Positions 44,213-54,812 of a stretch of 64,000 nucleotides of DNA are shown here, piece after piece. This stretch comes from Pollenia angustigena. Lineage: Eukaryota > Arthropoda > Insecta > Diptera > Polleniidae. Below the pieces are notes generated by a model. That model searched no databases. It saw only the letters and a program-made list of their open reading frames with translations, and had not been told where the DNA came from. Location: contig OV884059.1 of assembly GCA_930367215.1 (NCBI GenBank), forward strand, positions 14,470,945 through 14,534,944, read 5' to 3'. The translations under genes were made by a program, and so were the position numbers. The first letter of the stretch is position 1, and the number at the start of each line of letters is the position of its first letter.

Positions 44213-45053
44213 ATTGGCAGTAAAGTTTTTTTTTTTTAAATTCGGTAAAAATCAAAAACAAAATGGAGAAATCGTATGTATAAATTTTTGTAATAATTTT
44301 TACGCTATTTTTAAAATCTTTTATTAGTTTGAAAATAAAAACGAAAGCTCAATTTGGGCGGCTTGTCCAGCTTATGTAGAGAAAATTATTCTTTTAAGGA
44401 GTTATAGAAAGACTTGGGACTTAATCTTAATTTTGAACTAATTAAAATATTCTTGGCACAGGTTTGGAAACACTACAAGGCAAGTATAAAGAAAAAACTT
44501 GCCAAAAATAAAAGAAACACTCAAGCGACAGGGGGTATCTATCACAAGAAGTTCCATTAAAAAGCCTTGAGGATACTGTTTCGCAGCTCTTGTATTGCAA
44601 GTCCGGCCAAGTATTTGTGTTGAACATATTCCACCATCAAGTGATAATTGTACCGAGTCAGTTGAACCAATTATACAACCAGCAGATTGGCCAACAGCTA
44701 CCCCAACCAGCAGAAGAACTCATCAGGCAAAAGAAAGTTTCGTTACTTATTAGAAGTTCTTACTGGGAAGTTCAAGAGGGTTTTAATCATCACGAATTTG
44801 ACTTCTTGTACGTATCGCATCTATACAAGAGTTTTCCTTTTCATCATCATAAAATGAATCGACACTTATATAAATTATAAACATTTTTTATTCGACACAA
44901 CAGTTAAAAACACTTTTAGTTTAAAAAAAATAATTTAATTTTATAAAATTTTCACATGTAAAACGTGATATTTTAAGTTGGCAACTTTATTGCAAGCTCA
45001 ACTAAAAACAGTTGGGTATCACAATACCTAAATTGAGTTTGGTTGTGTACACG
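44213..45053. other. No gene confirmed
   Basis: A 96-residue open frame (44590-44880) and a 61-residue frame on the other strand (44442-44627) overlap. Neither has a domain, signal or splice context that I can support. Confidence 0.4.
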
Positions 45054-46582
45054 CAGAGAAAAAACATGTTTAAATATGGTAGGCCTGCCATACGTCCTGG
45101 TTTTCCAGGATTGTCCTGGTTTTTGACTACTTGTCCTGGTGTCCTGGTCCACTATGAAATTGTCCTGGTTTTTTTACAGGTCAAGATATAAAATTTGCTT
45201 TTTGCTGGTTTTAGTTGTTATCAAAGGTTAAGATTTTTGTTATAACACTACTAACATAAGGCAATTGTATAAACAACTTTAATTTAATTCAACTGTTATC
45301 TGGTGTTAACGTCGTTTAACTAAACTAAAATTAGATGAGAGTAAATTCTCTTCCAAATTTTGTTTCAACTAGTTGCTTTAAAAAGTTATACCGTGTTAAC
45401 AACTTTTATAAGTAATCGAAAACCGATAACAAATGACTTTCTTTAAAATAGCCAATACACATTTCAATTCAATTGTCAACTGAGTCGGTTATTGTCCAAA
45501 TCAAAGCGTATATGGCTTTGTCAATTGATTAGTTTGACAGTTGTCAAGTTGCTCAATGGACTAAAGAAAGAAACTCGTTAAAGACTGAAACACTGGAGAG
45601 TAATATTCAAAGTAAGCAACTGTAAGTTCTAGAAAAAGTGCAATCTTCTGAAAAGTATTATAGTTTGGAATATTTTAAGCTCAACTTTTCATTATTTTTC
45701 ATCGTTTTTATGTAAATGAAGTACAAGTTAATTTTTTTTTATATATGAGAAGTGGTGTAGCCTCAGACTTATTATGAGATGATGAGGAGTTAGCACTACT
45801 CTTGCACTATAGTACTTGGTTGCAACGGCCCATCCAAAAACTATGTTTCTAGCGCCATCTGTTTTGGATACAAACAGTTGACTTACTCGACTATTGCACT
45901 GTTAAGAACAGTGCAAAGAACATATCTTTCACCAGAACCGTAACCAAGTAACCACTTCAGCGCTGATAGCCTCACATATTGTTGGATTTAAAAATAAAAA
46001 CTGGATGGTTTTTACATATACATACATATATATGCATTAAAAAAAACTTTTTTGTTGGCGTAATTTTTTATCCATTTTTTCTGTGTGTCCTGGTTGATAG
46101 GTTCAAACTTCTGGCAGCCCTAAAATATGGTCACCTCCAACCAAACTATTTTCAAAGAAAATTTTGAACATAATATGTTTAATATAACCATATTATTGTC
46201 AGCGGTAACCATATTGTGGTTAAATTAGTTCTCCATCAAGAAGCCACAATCATATTATGGCTGCCTCCGAACATGTTATAATTAGTAATAACTTAAATAT
46301 GTTTAACACTTATAATAGCATGGTTGGTTTTCAACCAAAGCATGTTGCTCTTGAAAAAAAAGAAAATACTATTGTAAATTTAAAAACAAATTATTATCAT
46401 ATTTAACCATACCATTTTTAGAGGCAACCATAATATGGTTGTGGATTCTTTATGGTGGACTAATTTAACCATAATATGGTTGTCGCTGACAATTATATGG
46501 TTATTTGAACCAAACATGTTTAAAATTTTCTTTAAAAATAGTTTGGTTAGAGGTGACCATATTTAAACATGTTTTTTCTCTA
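45054..46582. mobile_element. Palindromic non-autonomous element with ACCATAATATGGTT motifs, split by a hAT insertion
   Basis: Ends CAGAGAAAAAACATGTTTAA and the inverse at 46560-46582, followed by ATATGG. The inverted repeat extends through GGTCACCTC.AACCAAACTAT, AAAGAAAATTTT.AACAT, TAACCATAT and TGTCAGCG (left arm resumes at 46123; right arm about 46400-46582). The left arm is interrupted by the hAT element 45080-46122. Without it the element is about 0.48 kb. Non-coding. Confidence 0.75.
45080..46122. mobile_element. hAT-type element, TAGGCCTGCCA / TGGCAGCCCTA ends
   Basis: Imperfect terminal repeats TAGGCCTGCCATACGTCCTG and the inverse of TAGGGCTGCCAGAAG, with perfect 8-bp duplications AAATATGG (45072-45079 and 46123-46130). 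GTCCTGG occurs repeatedly near both ends (45094-45180, 46087-46093). No transposase frame. It interrupts the palindromic element 45054-46582. Confidence 0.85.
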
Positions 46583-47960
46583 CGAGTATAAATTGGGTTT
46601 ACTATTAGACGACCAAACTGAGTTGAGTGGCGAACCGCAATAGGGGCATTAACGAATATGGACAATTCTTAATTATCAATACCAAATCTAAGTTATGACG
46701 TAGTGATCGAATCCCTGTTTGCTTAAAAAAAATGTTTATTGCTGCAATCCTAACATGATAGTAAAGGGAAATAAAAAGCGATAAGAAAGAGAGGAAACCC
46801 AAATTCAAATAAAATATAAATTAAAGTTGCTAACTAGGATTTGCTAAGTAACAATTTTTAGTATCCAAACTAGTTGTAGGCGAAAATAATTTATGTTTTT
46901 TTAATATTTATTAGAGAGCTGTGACAGAATATTTATATCAAACCGGGAGCAAGTTGACTGCGGCAGTCCACTATTGAAGGAAGCATTAGCCAGCTGAAGT
47001 GGTTAGTTTTTAATACCGATATATGTATGTTCTCGTAGTAAAAGTACGAGTCTAATAACATTAAAAAGTACTAAAAACAATCCTTAATGGGACTACTTTC
47101 GAAAACCTTGCACTTTTCGTTTTTTGCATGCGCGTGTGCTTGCACTGCAAAAATAGTTAAACACGATTTGCTTGTTTTGTGTAGAATTAGGAACAATACT
47201 ACAAGAAGAAAAACATAAATTATTTTCATGTTTTAAAAGTAAAATAAGAAACAAAAATTCCCGAATTCTGTTTGCTTAAATTATTTAGTAAAATATGTAC
47301 ATCAAATTTTCAAAGTAGAATGATTACGAAAACCATATTGGGCATGCTACTGGTGTCTTAAAATTGTGAGTACTTCTGTTAACAAACGGGGGAATATTTT
47401 TGTTGCGGTAGTATGCCATTTTGGAACCGAGAACGACTTTGCTGCCTTAATCGATTTCGAACGAAAATTTGGTTTGCTTAATTTACAATTAAAACAAAAT
47501 TAGTTTTTGCTTTAAATGTTACTCAAGCGAACGAAGTCTACGTGGGAAATCGATGAACAGGTCAGGCCGCAACTGCCTGCAAGAACTATGCGAAATGTAT
47601 AAAAAAAAACCGACACCATACCAGAAGCAATTGACACGTTGAATATTGTTAACCTTCTGCAAAACAACAATTTTTACTGACATGCAGAATTAAATGTTGA
47701 CAAGTCAAATGTAAAAAAAAAAACATGTCGTGTATAGCAGGCTTTAGCATGAGTGGCAAGAAATAAAAATCTTCCAATTCTCTAAGAAAAACAAATAATA
47801 TAAGTAAATATATTTTCAATGAAATAAATTTTTTGGCTTATCAGTTGAATGCAGGCAGTAATCGTTAAGGCTTAGTGAAAACTACACTCTACACTTTAAC
47901 TAAAAAGAATTAAATATTAGCAAGAGTTAAAGGTTTAAAAGAATAAAAGAGTAAACGCAA
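46583..47960. other. No gene or element recognised
   Basis: AT-rich, frequent stops in all frames. Confidence 0.45.
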
Positions 47961-48203
47961 CACAGAAAACATTCTTGCCAATTTTTTTTCAATTAAAACA
48001 TTAATCAAAAATAAATTCAGCTTTGATTAAAAATTTAATCAAGTGTATGAAACGTTTATCAATATTTTACTCCAGAAAATGTTGTTTATACCAAAAAATA
48101 TTTAAATGATACTATTATTTTGTTTGTTGGTGCAAATTTAATTAATTTCTTAATTAATATCACAAATTTTTTAATTGAATTAAATTTTTTACTCATTTCT
48201 GTG
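47961..48203. mobile_element. AT-rich dispersed MITE, CACAGAAA family, copy 3
   Basis: The best-defined copy: starts CACAGAAAACATT and ends ATTTCTGTG. The interior has TTAATCAAAAATAAATTCAG, AATTTAATCAAGTG, GAAAATGTTGTTTATACC, GATACTATTATTTTG and GGTGCAAATTTAATTAAT blocks in the order seen in the other three copies. Confidence 0.7.
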
Positions 48204-48359
48204 ATTATGGCTTGAATAATTTAAATGTTGTTTGTTAGAAAGTTAAATATTTTAAGACGTTTTAAAGATAATGCATGAGCGGCTTAAGATTTGGAATTTT
48301 TATTTCGAACAAATTTGAAATCTTGAGCGCCTTTATTGCAGATATAGAAAATAAACTTA

Positions 48360-48500
48360 GTCTGGCTTCATGCTATGAAAGTTTTCTTTCAGAAAGTCAG
48401 AGTTTCTGGGTGAGAGGGGAGATAAGAGAATCATGTTCTCTTCCTCTTTCACCAATAACTCAGACTTTCTGAAAGAAAATTTTCATAGTGTGAACCCAGA
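48360..48500. mobile_element. Hairpin MITE, GTCTGG family, copy 2
   Basis: Full-length copy: left GTCTGGCTTCATGCTATGAA and right inverse of GTCTGGGTTCACACTATGAA, flanked by TTA (48357-48359 and 48501-48503). The two arms (GTTTTCTTTCAGAAAGTC..., GGTGAGAGGG) pair over about 60 bp around a small loop with TCTCTT / AAGAGA words. Related to 25508-25640. Confidence 0.8.
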
Positions 48501-48544
48501 CTTACTTTAAGTCAGATTATCCCTAATTTTTTATTGACAGGCAC

Positions 48545-49060
48545 AAACATGTGAGCCCGAATGTGTGAAGCTGTAGCATCACACCACGCGTTCAATGCGT
48601 TGATGCGTTTATGCATCAGTCTAAAAAGTTGAGTCAGTGTAAAATTGAATTGACAAGTTAAGGCCCAACCACAATGTGCTTAAGTTGGCTTAAGCGAATG
48701 AGGGAATACATGTAAATTATATGAGGCAAACCATACTGAATTTAAGGAAACTTTTTGCTAAGTTAACTGAAACTGTCATTTGCTTAAGCAAGGTGCGAAT
48801 CTAATTGCACATTCCGTACGGAATCAAATGTTTTTTTATTTTGTTTTTGTTTTCTTAAATACATTTGAGAGACTTTTTGTTAATTTTTGACAGTAGGTTA
48901 AGCAAGGCTATACATATTATGGTAAGGCCTTTACACAGAACACGCGTCGTAGGCATAAAAGCATCGAAAGCATGAAATAGATCTTCTTTCTACTTTTGCA
49001 AGCATCGCATGTGGCTTGAAAAAAAGAAAGAGAAAAGAAAAGAGAACATGCAACTGAGAG
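48545..49060. mobile_element. Diverged relative of the AGCTGGAGGTCC element, interrupted
   Basis: Words CACACCACGCGTT near 48589, AAAAAGTTGAGTCAGTGT near 48624, and CTTTCTACTTTTGCAAGC near 48992 follow the order seen in 38674-38998 (CACACCATGCGTTA, AAAAAGTAGAGTCTGTGT, CTTTCTACTTTTGTAAGC). A TTA-flanked MITE at 48661-48930 splits it. Outer ends are not clear. Confidence 0.4.
48661..48930. mobile_element. TTA-flanked MITE, AGGCC ends
   Basis: The left arm AGGCCCAACCACAATGTG..CTTAAG and the right arm, inverse of AGGCCTTACCATAATATG..GCTTAA, are imperfect inverted repeats. TTA duplications lie at 48658-48660 and 48931-48933, consistent with PIF/Harbinger-type insertion. Non-coding, 270 bp. Confidence 0.6.
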
Positions 49061-49466
49061 ATTATTTTGTGATAGTGCTCGCTCTTTTGAGTTAAACTAA
49101 CACTCATAATGTATTTTTATGCTGATTGCCGATCAACTTTGGCAGCGGAGGCTATAAGAAACGTCCACTGAATAAAAACATAAATAGTTGTTCGTTTAAT
49201 AAATATTGGGATTCTCAATTGAAATCTTAAACTAAATTCCTTATCTATAAAGTCAATCACTATCTTAATTAAACAAATTGGCGACTCTCAATTAGTAAAG
49301 CATTTGAAAATATCATTTCAGCGCACATTGTTAAAGTAATAAATCAAACACTTAAATTAGTTTGCGAATAAATAATCAACTATAAAGTTGAAAACAAGAC
49401 AAATTAGCTAAAAAAAAAAAAAATATCAAAAAATTAATATGCAAAATCATTTTTATTCCGACAAAA
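49061..49466 (+). promoter_or_regulatory. Upstream region of the C-x21-C protein gene with TATA-like words
   Basis: TATAAAG occurs at 49246 and again at 49381. The second is about 85 bp before the ATG at 49467 and would place transcription start near 49410, giving a short leader; the first would give a longer one. No initiator motif is decisive. Inferred from position only. Confidence 0.3.
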
Positions 49467-50446
49467 ATGAAAGTCTCTAAACAATATGTGTTGATTACGT
49501 TTTTAATATTTAAAGCATTTGAAAAAATTCAAGGACATAATGATTTTGATACAAAATCAATCGCTGAAAATAAAAGTAACTAAACAAAATAATTAATAAA
49601 ATGGATTAAAAAACAATTTGTTTTTCAGATTTTTATAGTTTTTTTCAAAAAAAATCTACAGAGAAAAATTTTCAAGAAATTGGAGATTTAAATAATAAGG
49701 GAATTTTAAGACAAAACTCATTTGAAACTCAACCAAGTTTCGAATTTTTGAAGACACAATTGCCACCAGCTACAATTCAAGACTCTACGGAACAACAGTT
49801 TCCTTTAGTCCACGAGATTTCTCATAATTACAAAAATTCCCGAATACCTTTTACGAAACAAAACCAACAAAATGTCTTTCCAAAGAAACTGTACTCTACT
49901 GAAAATTATATTAAAAAGGCCAAATCAAATGAACCCGATAACCAGCCCAGAACTTCCGCTACAAGTCATAACGTTAACTATCCGATTTTAAGAACCTCTA
50001 ACTCTCAGAGAATTTACTGCCAGCAAATAATCAAAAGTGAACTTAATAGCCAGGGCGTTAAAATCGATAATGTTGAATATATTTGTAATCTTCTACCCTC
50101 TGCAGTCTCTTCATTCTCGCCCCAATCACAAGCCACAAAAGATAAACGTTTCGACCGTTTGATCTCCTCTACCCCAGCTGGCATTAATTGCCGACGTGTA
50201 ATGAACAGTGAACTTAATGAATTGGGTGAAATTGTGGATTCTGTTGTGGAGGTATGCGATCCTCCACCTACGACAACTACAACTACAACGAGAAAACCAG
50301 TGTTGTATACTAAGCCCAAAGTAACGACAACCACACCCAAACCTTTGGTTAAGGTTTGTTGGCCTGTAATGGATAGTTATTTGGATGACGAGGGCAAAAT
50401 TATCGATTCAGTTAATATTGTTTGTAAAATGAAACCAGCTGATTGA
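49467..50446 (+). CDS. Secreted protein with three C-x21-C repeats (exons 49467-49575 and 49629-50446)
   Basis: Exon 1 starts MKVSKQYVLITFLIFKAF, a short basic segment then a hydrophobic core typical of a signal peptide, with likely cleavage around IQG-HND. It ends in phase 1 at the donor GTAACT. A 53-bp intron ends TTTTTCAG and the frame continues to a TGA at 50444-50446, 308 residues in all. The mature part has a Gln/Ser/Asn/Lys-rich N-terminal half, then three modules with Cys pairs at residues 167/189, 224/246 and 280/302, each exactly 22 apart. Shared positions, counted from the first Cys as 0, are Ile/Val at 3, Ile/Met at 4, Ser at 6, Leu at 8, Asn/Asp at 9, Gly at 12, Asp at 16, Val at 18, Ile/Val at 21. 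The linker between modules 2 and 3 holds Thr7 and Pro, suggesting O-glycosylation. No known family recognised; an extracellular or cuticle, mucin or glue-like role is conceivable but unproven. Start choice rests on the signal peptide and matching splice phase. Confidence 0.82.
49576..49628 (+). other. Intron, 53 bp
   Basis: Donor AAA|GTAACT and acceptor TTTTTCAG|AT. The lengths of the two exons join in frame (36 codons plus one base, then two bases). The intron has an in-frame stop (TAA at once after the donor), so removal is needed. Size is typical of fly short introns. Confidence 0.8.
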
Positions 50447-50870
50447 AAATCGGAATTTAAAAAAAAAATATATATACAAAAAGAAAGTTGTTGATCAAAA
50501 AAACAATATAAATCGAATAACTTGTGCGTTTTAATATTTGCAATATTCAGACTAAAGCGAATTCGTTACAAGTAATCCCGTATAGAATTCGCAAACAATT
50601 TGTTTTTGTATACTCATTCTAAAAAATTAAAAACAGAAACAAACAAAACAGAGACAAAGTTAATAAACAAAATTTCGATATCCAGCAATTACTATAAAGT
50701 TAAAAAAATGTTATCAGCATTTAAATCATTTCAGTAAAGTTAGAGCAAAATTGATATTGAAATAACACTACGAGTCACGTCGCATAAAAGTTATTTCAAC
50801 TTAAAACAACTTGAATTTCATGAAGAATCCAATTTGATTTGAGTGTGAAATAACAGCGAGAAAAAAGCTT
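50447..50870 (+). other. 3' flank of the C-x21-C gene
   Basis: AATATA near 50505 and AATAAA near 50661 are the first plausible polyadenylation signals. No other feature seen. Confidence 0.35.
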
Positions 50871-51208
50871 CACAGAAAAAAAATTTTTCAGCAAATTAAG
50901 CACTAAACAAAAATAAAATCAGTTTTAATAATACATTTAGTCAATTGAATTAAACGTTTAATCAAATGAATTAAAAGTTTAATCAGGCGAATTTAACGTT
51001 TAATCAAGTGGATTAAATGTTTAATTGCAACTATTTATTTGATAACTGGTGCAAGCTAATAGTATCAATTAAACTTGATTAAACGTTTAATTCAATTAAT
51101 TAAATGTTTAATTCAATTAATTAAACGTTTAATTTACTTGATTAAATTTTTAATTAAAAATGATTTTATTTTTGATTAATGCTTTAACTGGTGAACAAAT
51201 TTTTCTAG
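50871..51208. mobile_element. AT-rich dispersed MITE, CACAGAAA family, copy 4, with TTAAACGTTTAA repeats
   Basis: Starts CACAGAAAAAAAATTTTTC and carries the AAAATAAAATCAGTTTTAAT block. Its interior is expanded into repeated palindromic words ATTAAACGTTTAAT spaced about 20 bp apart: four to five units at 50938-51030 and, inverted, at 51068-51150, around a GGTGCAAGCTAATAGTATC centre. It ends near TTTTTCTAGAG. Confidence 0.65.
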
Positions 51209-51237
51209 AGACAACATATAACATAATCCCCGGCACT

Positions 51238-51275
51238 AGAGAGAGAGAGAGAGAGAGAGAGAAAGAAAGAGAAAA
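51238..51275. repeat. GA microsatellite
   Basis: About eleven uninterrupted GA units followed by GAAAGAAAGAGA. Confidence 0.95.
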
Positions 51276-52394
51276 TATTATTCACTTTTGTTGTATTTCT
51301 CTTTGTTAAAAGAATGGCTCACAATTAGCCATCGTTCTTCTTTGAAAATTTTATGTATTTAACTAAATAATTTTAACAAAAAGAATACGGAAGTTTTTTC
51401 TTCTATTTTTTAAATTGTTTTAAACATGAAAATAAAAAAAAATTTGTTTTTTAAATCTGATTTACTTAGAAAAAAAAGTTATAAACAGATAAAAAAAAAT
51501 ATTTTGATAATACTGAGGATAATTTTGTGAACTAGTTTCCGATTTGTCAATTCTGCAACAGGTTCCACTAGAATCGGTTTTTCGTTTGGTCAATTTTGGA
51601 CCTACTGGTAAAAAAATTCGCTATCGTTATATCAACACCAACATTTAAAAGGAATTATTGCATTTCTATGGGAACTACTATCAAATATGTCCGATTTTAA
51701 ACGAAATCCGGTGGGGCGACTTACGTCACAGTAATACATTTTTGTTCAAAATTTATTCTTAATACCAACAAGATAGTTCTTAGACACAAAGAATATTCTG
51801 GAAATAAGTTTATATGTGAAATTATGAACCAATTTTTACCTTTTTATATCAAAAATTAGTATGGTGGTTATTTTATTGAACTGTTCATGGTTTGTAATAC
51901 AAATTTTTAATATTTTATCAGGCTCAAGTTCTTTATGCAATTGCACCAAATGATATCAAATTATCTTCAAAACTGCTACGTGCAATTTGCGTACACGGTT
52001 TCATGGACAGACAACCAAACAGCAGGACGGATGGGCATCGTTAGATCAACTCAGAAAGTGATTGTAAATGAAACCGGTTGCAATGAAATTTTTATGCATG
52101 TACAGGATATGTATATAAGCAAGTTACAATTCTCGTTTAAAAGCACCAACAATTGTGCAAATCATAATTATAATTGTGCAAATCACTTACATAATAATCG
52201 GCCCATAATTTACTGTAGATACCATATAAAGTCCCCTTCCGAAAGTTTGTATTTAATATGCTAACAAATCATGATATCATAAGGAAATTAAGCTCAGTTT
52301 AGTTTGTTAAGACTAGAATTTAAACTACCGAACTGTGTAATGGTCGATCAATAATTTACTATAGGTCGAAATACACTTTAGGTAAACCGTAACG
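51276..52394. other. No gene confirmed
   Basis: The 109-residue open frame at 51935-52264 has no domain. Its middle (near 52000-52060, ACAGACAACC..GGACGGATGGGCATCGTTAGATC) resembles the GACAGACGGAC..CTAGATCGACTCA stretches found in fly transposon debris. Treated as non-coding. Confidence 0.4.
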
Positions 52395-53990
52395 AATAAA
52401 AGCCGAGTCACTTTATTTTTCATCCCCATTAAATGTGTCTAGCATACCTACCCGCTATCTCCATTTCTTAAGGGGGTTCCCATACAAAACATTCAATATA
52501 GAGATAGAAATATATTAAAGTAAAAGTCCTATAAGTGCCAAGGTGTCGCTCCTAGAGGGATAAAATGTTATACCGTCCTCCATTTGATTTTTGTTATTAA
52601 CATTTTCTGAAAACATACTTGCTCCTTATCGCCATCCATTAGGGCGGCTTCCATACAAATATGGCGGTTTAATGTTATTCTGAATTTTGGGCCCTGCAGC
52701 GTCTAGGATGCCCCTAGACAAGTTAATGTATGACTAACTCCACTTTATGTTTCATCCTCATCATTTGTTTTTAATATACCTACCCGCTATCTCTATTTCT
52801 TAAGGAAGCTCCCATGTAAAATTTTCAGTACAGGCTAGAAATATATTGAAGTGAAAGTCCTATAACTGCCTAGGAGTCACCTCTAGGGCGATAAAATGTA
52901 TGACCGCCTCCATTAGTTTTTCGTTCTTAACATTTTCTCAAAACATACTTGCTCCTTATCGCCATCCATTAGGGCGGCTTCCATACAACTATGGCGGTTT
53001 AATATAATTCTGAAATTTGGCCCTGCAGCGTCTAGGATGCCCCTAGACAAGTTAATGTATGACTAACTCCACTTTATGTTTCATCCTCATCATTTGTGTT
53101 TAATATACCTACCCGCTATCTCTATTTCTTAAGGAAGCTCCCATGTAAAATTTTCAGTACAGGCTAGAAATATATTGAAGTGAAAGTCCTATAACTGCCT
53201 AGGAGTCACCTCTAGGGCGATAAAATGTATGACCGCCTCCATTAGTTTTTCGTTCTTAACATTTTCTCAAAACATACTTGCTCCTTATCGCCATCCATTA
53301 GGGCGGCTTCCATACAACTATGGCGGTTTAATATAATTCTGAAATTTGGCCCTGCAGCGTCTAGGATGCCCCTAGACAAGTTAATGTATGACTAACTCCA
53401 CTTTATGTTTCATCCTCATCATTTGTTTTTAATATACCTACCCGCTATCTCTATTTCTTAAGGAAGCTCCCATGTAAAATTTTCAGTACAGGCTAGAAAT
53501 ATATTGAAGTGAAAGTCCTATAACTGCCTAGGAGTCACCTCTAGGGCGATAAAATGTATGACCGCCTCCATTAGTTTTTCGTTCTTAACATTTTCTCAAA
53601 ACATACTTGCTCCTTATCGCCATCCATTAGGGCGGCTTTCATACAAATATGGCGGTTTAATGTAATTCTGAAATTTGGCCCCTGCAGCACCTAGGACGCC
53701 CCTAGACAAGTTAATGTATGACTAACTCCACTTTATGGTTCATCCTCATCATTTGTTTTTAATATACCTACCCGCTATCTCTATTTCTTAAGGGAGCTCC
53801 CATGTAAAATTTTCAGTACAGGCTAGAAATATATTGAAGTAAAAGTCCTATAAGTGCCTAGGAGTCACCCCTAGGGCGATAAAATGTATGACCGCCTCCA
53901 TTAGTTTTTCGTTCTTAACATTTTCTCAAAATATACTTAAACTTTTTCTCCACCCTTTAAGGGGCTCCCTTACAAATATGACGTCTTATG
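52395..53990. repeat. Tandem satellite, 329-bp unit, about five copies
   Basis: AGTTAATGTATGACTAACTC begins units at 52721, 53050, 53379 and 53709 (spacings 329, 329 and 330), preceded by a more diverged unit from about 52395 and followed by a partial one to about 53990. The two central units are almost identical, so the array was recently homogenised or duplicated. Each unit carries CCTACCCGCTATCTCTATTT, ACAGGCTAGAAATATATTGA, CATCCATTAGGGCGGCTTCC and CTGCAGCGTCTAGGATGCCC. Not coding; stops in all frames. Diverged single units occur at 37290-37524 plus 38434-38673. Confidence 0.95.
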
Positions 53991-54435
53991 AGTTTCTTAA
54001 ATTTAATTTAATCTTTTGTGAATAAAATCAAAAGTTGTGGACAGATTTTAATCATTTATTGCTTGTTTTGTTTGGAACTTTGTTTTCTATAGGTGTAGAA
54101 GTTTATGAATCTTAATAAAACAAAAATTTCGAAATTTTGCTAAAAAAAAAAGAAGTATTTGCTTTTGCCAAAAAAAAAATTATGTTTCTAAAACGACTGC
54201 GCATATTAGAAAAAAGTTTAACCTTAATTACATGTATTTTTTTGGAATTTTGGGTTTTTAGACTATTCAATAAACCAAGCGAGTTACGCGAATATATGCT
54301 GTGCAACCTCTTCTATTTTCGAAATAAAGGTATATCTCGAAAACAAGAGCTTACTTAAAAAAAACAAACGGTAAGCACCACTGGATTCAGCGTACTCAAA
54401 TAAGATTAACCCGACGGCTGCCCCGCTTGTCAGTT
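53991..54435. other. AT-rich spacer
   Basis: Open frames on both strands at 54112-54358 derive from A/T runs. The piece AAGGTATATCTCGAAAACAA near 54329 echoes part of the inverted-repeat element at 59830-60345. Confidence 0.4.
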
Positions 54436-54636
54436 TTTTCAACTAGCACAGTTTAATCAAATCTTATTCTAATTCTTAAGCTTACGTTCTGCCAATGTCG
54501 GACGAAAATTCTCCTAATCACGGTTCTTGTTCCCCTACATGCTTAGCGCTATTCTAATCAGATAAGTGCTGCATTACCTCTTCTACTTAAGGGAGTGGGG
54601 CCGCCATTATTTAAGATATTTCGAGCTAGTGGATCT
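54436..54636 (-). pseudogene. 3' part of an older jockey-like element, split by the younger one
   Basis: Matches the 3' end of the intact element at 54720-54915 (TAATCAAATCTTA, GATAAGTGCTGCA, CTCTTCT.CTTAAG.GAGTG, GCCGC.AT.ATTTAA.ATATTTCG, GCTAGTGG) with many substitutions. It stops at GGATGCAATTT, where the young element entered. The continuation lies at 59349. Confidence 0.75.
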
Positions 54637-54812
54637 GGATGCAATTTTTTTTTTTTTTTTTTTTTTTTCTCATTATTTATTTATTGAATCTTCATATATT
54701 AAATATGAACTAACAATAATTAATCAAATCTTAACCTAATACGTTATTTTTTGTCCTGCCAGTGCCAGACAAAAATTTTCTTCATCGCGGGTTCTGTTCA
54801 CTTTTATAGTGT

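Noticed and set aside
44590..44880. 96-residue open frame
   Set aside because: No signal, domain or splice context; the residue pattern is not distinctive.
51935..52264. 109-residue open frame
   Set aside because: It overlaps sequence resembling common transposon debris and shows no conserved feature.
52395..53990. Possible CRISPR array
   Set aside because: The 329-bp units repeat without unique spacers and the sequence is clearly eukaryotic.
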